Of a stretch of DNA of 64,000 nt, positions 60,201-64,000 are shown piece by piece. Positions within the stretch are counted from its first letter, which is position 1. The number at the start of each line of letters is the position of its first letter. The position numbers and the translations under genes are program-made. The notes under the pieces were generated by a model. It saw only the letters and a list, made by a program, of their open reading frames with translations. It did not search any database and had not been told where the DNA came from. The stretch spans positions 5,692,465 through 5,756,464 of the forward strand of contig JACTAT010000032.1 of the NCBI GenBank assembly GCA_014526335.1. Direction: 5' to 3'. This stretch comes from Chrysaora quinquecirrha. Lineage: Eukaryota; Cnidaria; Scyphozoa; Semaeostomeae; Pelagiidae.

Positions 60201-62949
60201 TTAGGTTTTAAAAATACTCTAAGGTGCCAAATAAACGGGGGGTCCAAATAACAGGGGGTGGGAAATTTTTCGAAAATTTAATAAACGGGGGGTCCTAATA
60301 AGGTCCGCAGGTGGGGGAAAAATGATAAATGTAGTTTAATCCTTTCACAGAAGAAATTTTTTTCTTCCAAAATTAATAAATGGGGGGTCCTAATAAGGTC
60401 TGTGGGGTGGGGGAAAACTCAAAATTAATAAGCAGGGGGGGCACGTTTGCTTGGCACCTTAGAGTAACTGCCAAATCTTCTGTTTTTAGAAGATGGTAAA
60501 AAAAAGCTATGAAGTCTACCAATAAGACAAGGTATCTACTGAAAGGCCAAAAGTACATTCTTAGACTCATAAAGATCTTTGTGGCTAGAAACTTTGTAAA
60601 AACTCAAAAATTTAGAGTTCACAATTGAGAAAACAATACAGTAAAAGCAAAAAAGCAACACAATTAGTATAATGAAAGCATAGTAAAGCATAAACCAACC
60701 TCGCATTCCATAGTAAGAAAATCTCTCACAGAATTCATTTCCAAGAATGAAGTAAACTTGTAGTGGATATCCACATTTGTTTTTTATGTAGTTCTAAAAG
60801 TGGATGATGAGAAGTTTTACTGTGACATTTAAGACCCAGAACAAGATCTCTAGGGCAGAGTATAGTAAACACCCAATGTCATCTTCCTCCATGACACCCC
60901 TAATGTTTGAGGGGGGCTTATTATGGGTTTGCAGCTTCACGGCTCCGACCCTTATTTTGAGTGTGGCTTTATGGATTTTGCAATACTTTTTCTATGGTTA
61001 GCATCTTCAGAAAAAGATCCGCTTGTGTTTTTCTTTGTGTATTGACATTGGCTCACAGCATTTTGCATGCAGCTGCGGCTTTTAAGTGGAAAAAGGCTAA
61101 ATACATTCTGAGGTTCACAAGGAATAAGAAAGGTAACCAAGCTATCAAGTGAACAAGCAACCGGATAAATGTTGCTTGACAAGCTGTTGGAGCTGTTAGT
61201 GTTATGTCTCGAGCAATGTTATTTGGCAGCAGGTTAGTCATTTATCTGATGACATATCATGGCTTTAAGATGATTTCTTCCAAGGTTTCTCAGCTTCTAG
61301 ACCCACTATTATGGCCCCTCTTTGAGATATCTGCAGAAGAGCTCTTGCCATGTACATTAAATTTTGATGAAGGGTCATTTTGCTGTAGAACATCATACCT
61401 TTACCCCATTAGTATTTGGGACATATGGATCAATAGAAAGGAGTGTGCAATTTTTCACAAGTGAACAGCCAAGCCAATAAATCAGACAGAACCTATCCTG
61501 AAATCATTACCTGTGTCAGGACAAAAATTTTGTTTAGTATTTTAAAATTTGCTTAATTAAAAGGACGGTTTTTCATTTCCCTATTAATACATTTGTGAAG
61601 TTTTTAAAATTCTAAAAACAAGATTAAATTCTTATAATAAATCTGCCACTCTTGGCTTTTAAAAGCTTTTCAATACATACCGCTAATCCACCAGACTTTT
61701 TCTTCTCTGGTGATGAGTCTGAAGCCCCTGGAAATTAATAGATACAATAATAACTGTTACAGTGGTTGATACCATTGTTTCAACTTTCTTCAGAATATGG
61801 CAGATAACTGTCAAGTCAATTTGGCCAATCTGTACATGCATACCAGCTCCATCCACAATTTTTAATTTCTTAAACTTCAAATATAACGGGATAAAATTTG
61901 TACTTTTATGTCTACTATCAAACATGTTGCATTTGATATTTGAAATGCATGCTGTCGGAATACACTTTTTTTATGAGAAACCGGTTTATAAGAAACCTAG
62001 AACTAGACACCCAAAACGTTAAGAAACTTTTAGAACTACGAGGAAGGAGTTAAGAAACTTTAGAAAATTTTGTGTCAGTTTTCCAACATACTGATTTCAC
62101 ATTCGTGGAGATAGTAATTAGTTCTCAAGCATTACCTTGCGATTTCTCGCACCAATGTAGCTAATTCTGTGCGTTTTCTCGCATCTGTCGGCTATATTGT
62201 ATCCCATGGAAGGTTTTTTGTCATTTTTACTGCAATTTATTTCCATTTAACTAAGAAACTGTTAAGAAACTTTTAGAACTAAAATTGGGCCAAAAATTAA
62301 GAAACTTTTAGAACTAGGCCCCGAGCCAGGTTTCTTATAAAAAAAACGTGTAGGGGTTTTGAGTGGAACCCCCCATTTAAAAATCAAAACACTTGTCATC
62401 TTTTGTGGCCTTATACCTAGGTTTTGTATATATCATTCCTTCTGGCAGCAATATGTTGTCATAAGGCATTTACAGTAAGCAAAGTAAGCAACACCTTTTA
62501 ATTAGGGTTAGGATTTATTTCATTACAGTAGTTCCTTCCACTCGTTTAGTCGTTTTGTGGGTAAAACAGATTAAAATTTAGTTTTAGTCATTTTGCTCTC
62601 TCTCCTCAGATATCTCTACAGTGCAAACTGCAGCCCTGTTTGAACAACAGACGACTTAATTAGAAACTTTTCAGTGGTGGGTACGCTACGTAAACCTTAC
62701 CCAAACCTTGTTTATAATCAACGACCCGTTTGCTAATATTGATTTTCGACAGTATTTTACCACCTGGTGGCTCTACTAGATGTAGGGCTCTAGAAAGAAC
62801 ATCTTCCTGTCTGACGAAGCACGGAAAAATAAGGTTTCAGACAGGATTTTACCATTTGAAGAACCATAATTTGGAACTGCACCTTGTTTTTCTTCATCTT
62901 GCTCCAAATCGTCACTACTCAGTCGTTCATAACCCTTCGACTCTGCCAT
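30217..62949 (-). CDS. SLC15A1-like: SLC15A1/2-like proton-coupled oligopeptide transporter (PEPT)
   Basis: Twenty-one minus-strand exons join in phase into 722 codons: 62949-62883, 61727-61681, 60793-60700, 57588-57447, 49378-49279, 48917-48827, 47944-47784, 46409-46326, 44410-44321, 43430-43386, 42612-42577, 42144-42056, 41478-41397, 41082-40951, 40321-40160, 39067-38904, 37727-37679, 36904-36836, 36035-35904, 32041-31934, 30441-30217. Start [14 protein letters not shown]. Diagnostic motifs: [13 protein letters not shown] (ExxER proton site, TM1), [33 protein letters not shown] (PTR2 signature), [34 protein letters not shown], then the animal extracellular domain (exons 14-18), [26 protein letters not shown] and an acidic cytosolic tail. 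It imports di- and tripeptides with protons. The exon for TM3 and the next loop, between 57446 and 49379, was not found. The family is certain; PEPT1 versus PEPT2 is not. Confidence 0.93.
31096..31800 (-). repeat. AAGC/CAAG microsatellite in the last SLC15A intron
   Basis: About 700 bp of (CAAG)n, degenerate with CCAACAAG and CCAGTAAG units, interrupted at 31358-31432 by unique GC-rich sequence. All minus-strand frames give Leu/Ala/Cys-rich products, which are artefacts of the repeat. Confidence 0.95.
32449..33392 (+). repeat. Degenerate TGTGGTGG/TTATTATGCTTGATG tandem repeat
   Basis: Units of about 90-110 bp share ACGCACTACTGTGGTGGGTT, ATTATGCTTGATGTGG and GGTTGATACGC. The array has an interruption at 32970-33215 and ends just upstream of the zinc-finger ORF. 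It lies in an SLC15A intron. Confidence 0.75.
33512..34399 (+). CDS. C2H2 zinc-finger protein nested in an SLC15A intron
   Basis: An intronless 295-codon frame starting [14 protein letters not shown]; an in-frame stop precedes it at 33455, and a splice acceptor (TTCAG at 33463-33467) could supply an upstream exon. Seven fingers or finger-like units follow: [29 protein letters not shown]...[13 protein letters not shown]...[14 protein letters not shown]...[13 protein letters not shown]...[15 protein letters not shown]...HVRTVH and CHCGKSYSY...HKKTC. The first has a TGEKP-like linker (SGEKTPY). Some have Cys in the last position or altered spacing. The tail has IKAEP, a possible SUMO site. A DNA-binding transcription-factor role is inferred from the fold. 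It is antisense to SLC15A, between exons 19 and 20. No specific ortholog is recognised; a retrogene is possible. Confidence 0.8.
   Translation: MRQKGIPMPNIPDGETAAEEIPMETTAAAKDYKFECATCGRKFPRKDTLKRHEIKHSGEKTPYFCEICKKYFRGKWELSRHDAVHQQKVYHCDICTVEFPSKRALVSHNVSIHGASREVNENSARYPCHLCKRRFSNKYGYEGHLRKHKKDDVNIDVDVGDISCQKCGKMFTYQQSLTRHDKICCSKNHQKQFICSDVPCGRSYTDMKGLAVHVRTVHERIFYTCHCGKSYSYTSGLWKHKKTCNIPAEENIAESPVQTMAAERIKAEPTAYPKLDSAYEGVSTIHEIKQDDKGN
34400..35359. other. Zinc-finger gene 3' flank, nothing recognised
   Basis: SLC15A intron sequence without clear repeats or exons. Confidence 0.5.
35360..35438. repeat. MITE-like repeat, CAAACGATCA family (short copy)
   Basis: GGCCCTGGCCAAACGATCAA at the left and AAATGTTTGATCGTTTTGCC at the right form the terminal inversion within 79 bp. 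Confidence 0.7.
35562..35788. mobile_element. MITE with TTATTACCCTAT termini
   Basis: Left TTATTACCCTATGGTCAGGG, right CCCTGTCTATAGGGTAATAA, inverted. Inside, ACGTTCGAATGTGACGTAAT and ATCACGTCAAACGTTCGAT are also inverted. It abuts the ATAATAACTGTTT element at 35789. Confidence 0.7.
35789..35880. repeat. Short ATAATAACTGTTT element, copy 2
   Basis: Matches 3035-3178 at both ends (AAACCATATAATAACTGTTT; TTTTCTGGTATTGCCCTCAG then AAACAGTCATTATGG) but is internally shorter. Confidence 0.5.
37184..37383. repeat. MITE-like element with TGTCGCGCGCGACA palindromes, copy 2
   Basis: Starts TGGCTAAACTAGGAGACATG and ends CATGTTCCCTAGTTTACCCA. The palindrome TGTCGCGCGCGACA occurs next to both ends. SLC15A intron. 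Confidence 0.8.
37755..38154. repeat. MITE-like element, TATAAGAATAC family
   Basis: Left CACACTTTTTTCATAAGAATAC, right GTATTCTTATAAGTGTG, inverted; AGGCTCAAAATCG recurs inside. A second copy starts at 63541. Confidence 0.65.
40379..40447. repeat. MITE-like repeat, CAAACGATCA family (short copy)
   Basis: GGCCCTGCCCAAATGATCAA to CAATGTTTGACCGTTTGGCC, a 69-bp hairpin-like copy next to SLC15A exon 15. Confidence 0.65.
40605..40878. repeat. MITE-like repeat, CAAACGATCA family (long copy)
   Basis: AGCCATGGCCAAGAGATTAT at left, AACAATGTTTGCTCGTTTGG at right, with internal CAAACATTGC motifs in both orientations. Confidence 0.6.
41646..41806 (+). repeat. 66-bp tandem repeat, about 2.5 copies
   Basis: GGGGCGTTTATTGGAGACGG recurs at about 41646, 41711 and 41776, with TATATAAGAGATTGGGTTTC inside each full unit. 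SLC15A intron. Confidence 0.85.
42220..42358. mobile_element. 139-bp MITE with TAGACTTATTACCCGA termini
   Basis: TAGACTTATTACCCGAG at the left and TCGGGTAATAAGTCTA at the right are perfect over 16 bp. One-ended copies occur at 57733 and 52298. Confidence 0.8.
44885..45604 (+). mobile_element. 5'-truncated LINE (reverse transcriptase C-terminal part)
   Basis: The frame ending at 45569 encodes about 190 residues, including [67 protein letters not shown] and [12 protein letters not shown]. This is the layout just after the RT domain of many animal non-LTR elements. TAAGTAAGTAAAGTAAGTAA follows the stop, a typical simple-repeat LINE tail. No YADD box is present, so the copy is 5'-truncated. It lies in an SLC15A intron in the opposite orientation. 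Confidence 0.85.
46905..47055 (-). repeat. SINE-like dispersed repeat, copy 2
   Basis: Matches 7535-7700. On the minus strand GGTTTGAGCCC fits a B-box, with TAGCTGTCGTGG upstream as a possible A-box. Confidence 0.5.
47079..47634. mobile_element. Pogo-like non-autonomous element
   Basis: Left CAGCTGACATCCGCTATCTC, right GAGATAGCAGATGTCAACTG, inverted, flanked by TA. ATTCGCTATCTCGAAC-like motifs recur about eight times inside. Such CAGTTGACA termini are typical of pogo/Tigger elements. No transposase. Confidence 0.7.
49538..49710. repeat. ATATCA hexamer microsatellite
   Basis: (AATATC)n with a few substitutions, in the intron between SLC15A exons 4 and 5. Confidence 0.95.
49750..51704. mobile_element. 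Foldback element with 470-bp arms and a CXC-coding remnant
   Basis: Arms 49750-50219 and 51228-51704 are near-identical reverse complements (AGTCCAAAGGGTGAATGGGG against CTCACCCTCTGGACT; further shared blocks throughout). CGTA lies just outside each end (49745-49748 and 51705-51708), a candidate 4-bp target duplication. The 1-kb centre carries a plus-strand coding remnant. A 166-bp direct duplication lies at about 50990-51240. Confidence 0.8.
50589..50880 (+). pseudogene. Frameshifted CXC-tail fragment of a transposon protein
   Basis: One frame reads [21 protein letters not shown] and [15 protein letters not shown]; after position about 50763 another frame continues [20 protein letters not shown] then CTELRECSG. 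The Cys pattern is the same CXC type as in the tail of the Academ-like gene at 11768. The ORF as read straight through loses the cysteines, so the fragment is broken by a frameshift. Confidence 0.65.
52495..53038 (+). pseudogene. hAT transposase C-terminal fragment
   Basis: Two overlapping frames join by a frameshift near 52650-52710. The second encodes [35 protein letters not shown] and GDRLNDCML, the hAT dimerisation motif as in ZMYM/ZBED-type hAT proteins. The N-terminal BED finger and most of the catalytic domain are absent. It ends at TAA 53036-53038. Confidence 0.75.
53205..53640 (+). repeat. Minisatellite, left foldback arm
   Basis: GGGAC(C/G)CGGGACTCAGGT units. Three frames stay open with Gly/Thr/Asp/Trp-rich products; this follows from repeat lengths divisible by three and is not evidence of a gene. 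Confidence 0.95.
54474..54860 (+). CDS. SWIM-like zinc-finger ORF in the foldback element
   Basis: About 128 codons; the frame opens without a convincing ATG, so this is probably a 3' exon or broken C-terminal part. Visible: [40 protein letters not shown] followed by [10 protein letters not shown], then a Lys-rich tail ([17 protein letters not shown]). CTSRKC...[10 protein letters not shown] resembles a SWIM finger, found in the C-terminal part of MULE transposases. The stop codon lies exactly where the inverted arms begin. The upstream frame [19 protein letters not shown] may be part of the same gene after a frameshift. A transposase role is inferred; no DDE core is seen. Confidence 0.55.
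   Translation, partial: RNKEHATVILNHPGSLVAGPPSSNIYLVQNKKTPCEPFHVSFDKKTSRVICTSRKCFRSSAFGVCSHYIAVAVKEGLVGSFVEKLNKSKGRTSVKKLDDAGKEAKAGVKKTKSTQKRKGPPNKGKIEQ
55255..55815 (-). repeat. Minisatellite, right foldback arm
   Basis: GTCCCACCTGAGTCCC units, the inverted counterpart of 53205-53640 but about 125 bp longer, so the arms have changed length independently. Confidence 0.95.
56735..56990 (-). repeat. Possible tRNA-derived SINE
   Basis: On the minus strand, GTGATCAAGGTGCTCTTCTC followed by AAGGTCTTGGGTTCATTTCT resembles A- and B-box spacing. No second copy is seen in this window. Confidence 0.35.
57733..57800. repeat. Partial copy of the TAGACTTATTACC MITE
   Basis: TAGACTTATTACCTGAG then TAGTTATCGCTATTGA and GCTGGACGCTCAAACTC match the reverse complement of the right half of 42220-42358. 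Confidence 0.6.
57913..58537 (+). repeat. 15-bp minisatellite CGATTATCCGAACCT
   Basis: About 40 units, mostly 15 bp, with CAATTTTCCGAACCT variants and some 14-bp units near the right side. The open frames (Ser-Glu-Pro-Arg-Leu type) are repeat artefacts. Confidence 0.97.
58564..58655. repeat. 90-bp hairpin MITE
   Basis: GAATTTTGCTGAGC and GCTCAGCAAAATTC, with outer AAGCCTGCCGCACACGGTG and CACCGTTTGCGGTGGGCTT, form an imperfect hairpin nested in the pogo-like element. Confidence 0.7.
59015..60215. other. SLC15A intron, nothing recognised
   Basis: No exon, RNA gene or clear repeat seen. GCTAACGTA(T/C)CGCTTAC occurs twice near 59690-59735. Confidence 0.5.
60216..60465. repeat. MITE, ACTCTAAGGTGCC family, intact copy
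   Basis: ACTCTAAGGTGCCAAATAAA at left and TTGGCACCTTAGAGT at right are perfect over 13 bp. GGGGGGTCCTAATAAGGTC occurs twice inside. It lies about 235 bp from SLC15A exon 3. Confidence 0.8.
61962..62352. repeat. MITE-like element, TATAAGAAAC family, copy 4
   Basis: TACACTTTTTTTATGAGAAACC at left and GGTTTCTTATAAAAAAAACGTGTA at right are inverted. AAGAAACTTTTAGAACTA recurs four times inside. SLC15A intron 1. Confidence 0.75.
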
Positions 62950-63540
62950 TTTTCTGTCAGTCAGTCAACCAATTTATTCCCTTGCGATGGCAGCGGCAGT
63001 GGGCCTAAAGAAAGGCCTCACTGGAATCTACTTTTCTCCAGCAAAAGCCAAATATTGTGACCTTGAAACGATGAAATCAAACAAGTTTCATGCTTTTGCA
63101 ATCAAACAGTCCATGATTTATTTGTGTAATTTCAATATTATAGACTTTGTCTGCATTGTAAATCCAAATCATCAACAGCAAACTGAGAAACAAGCCATGG
63201 AGAATTCGACTTCCAAAAACAAACCAGCGAACGGAAGAAGGCAATGGCTATTGTTATGGTAATTAGCCTCCTAAAAGAACAAGGCACAATATTTCTGCTT
63301 TCGAACGCAGGATAAGGTCAAGTTCGACACAAATTTTTATTTTCCAGAAAGCGGAATCTTTTTTCCTCTAACTTTTGAGCAAAATTCGAGCTTCCTGAGT
63401 TGAAATGCTTGACTAGGTTAGCCTAAACGCTTGACCAGTTAATCACAAACGAAATTTTAAATAGTGGTTGGTCATCGATGCCCGGGCATCGTTGGGTGGA
63501 AAAAGTGTTTGATAAGCACAAGAGCGCTAGAGCTACAAAT
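62950..63540 (-). other. SLC15A 5' flank
   Basis: Upstream of the SLC15A start codon (62949). No TATA box, conserved motif or other gene was recognised. Confidence 0.4.
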
Positions 63541-64000
63541 ACACACTCTTTTTTATAATAATACAGTCTATAAGAATATTCAGGCTCAAAATTGCCAAAG
63601 AACAATGGAAATTTAAAACACAAACCCACTACCACCCTACTCTTAGGTGCCTAATTGCCGTCCCCCCGCTAATTAATTTTTGAAAATTTTTCCAACCCCC
63701 CGCTCTTATTAGGACACCCCGCTTATTAAATTTTTCAACTTCGCGTAAGTGACGCGTATTGAAAATTCATATCAGAGTATTCAAAATCACAAAATAAATA
63801 GATACCAGTCTTGCATGGACAAAATAAGATAAAAATTGAGTCTGAGTCTTGAGTCATTTTCAACAAAAATCCAACCCCCCCCCCGCTAACTGGGACCCCC
63901 CGGCTATTAGGCATCTAAGGGTAGACATTCATTGAAAAATATTGCTTTCTTAGTAACTAAGCAATTAAGAACAGATTAAGAACATTTCAGGCTCAAAAAC
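63541..64000. repeat. TATAAGAATAC-family MITE, cut by the window end and by a nested MITE
   Basis: Begins ACACACTCTTTTTTATAATA, then ATACAGTCTATAAGAATATT, as in 37755-38154. AGGCTCAAAA recurs at 63581 and 63989. The ACTCTTAGGTGCC element 63637-63924 is inserted within it. Confidence 0.65.
63637..63924. repeat. MITE, ACTCTAAGGTGCC family, nested copy
   Basis: CTACTCTTAGGTGCCTAATT at left and TTAGGCATCTAAGGGTAG at right are imperfectly inverted; CCCCCCGCTAATT-type blocks inside mirror the GGGGGG blocks of the other copies. Confidence 0.65.

Overview
The window is animal nuclear DNA. Coding regions are split into short exons with GT-AG introns, and repeats are abundant. The gene set (WASHC4, REDIC1, XRN2, a MARVEL-domain protein, an SLC15 peptide transporter) is metazoan. 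The AT-rich composition and the mix of Academ-like, hAT, foldback, pogo-like and MITE-type elements fit a non-bilaterian animal, most plausibly an anthozoan cnidarian. The host assignment is inference; no species marker is visible.

Layout. (1) 1-4288, minus strand: the first eight exons of WASHC4; the rest lies before base 1. (2) 4509-9718, plus strand: a six-exon REDIC1 (C12orf40) gene, head to head with WASHC4 across about 220 bp. (3) 9719-11221: intergenic, with a 99-bp perfect inverted repeat. (4) 11222-18158: a 6.9-kb DNA transposon with about 250-bp inverted termini and a decayed seven-exon gene that ends in an XPG/FEN1-like nuclease and a Cys-rich CXC tail; best fit is the Academ superfamily. 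(5) 18159-19867: tandem repeats and a 500-N gap. (6) 19868-23789, minus strand: six 5' exons of XRN2, which then vanish towards the gap. (7) 24758-25288, minus strand: a single-exon four-TM MARVEL/CMTM-like gene. (8) 25289-30216: repeat-rich intergenic DNA. (9) 30217-62949, minus strand: an SLC15 (PEPT1/2-like) proton-oligopeptide transporter in at least 21 exons over 33 kb. Its introns hold a plus-strand C2H2 zinc-finger gene (33512-34399), a truncated LINE, pogo-like elements, a CXC foldback element and a foldback transposon with minisatellite arms inserted into a hAT remnant. (10) 62950-64000: upstream DNA with nested MITEs.

The host genes are not a functional cluster: endosomal actin regulation, meiotic crossover, RNA turnover, membrane protein and peptide uptake. 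The least ordinary material is mobile: the XPG-nuclease transposon; the MULE-like foldback (53177-55832) with a perfect 10-bp target duplication and a SWIM-like ORF; a second foldback with a CXC-coding remnant; and a minisatellite that appears to have grown from a transposon terminus.
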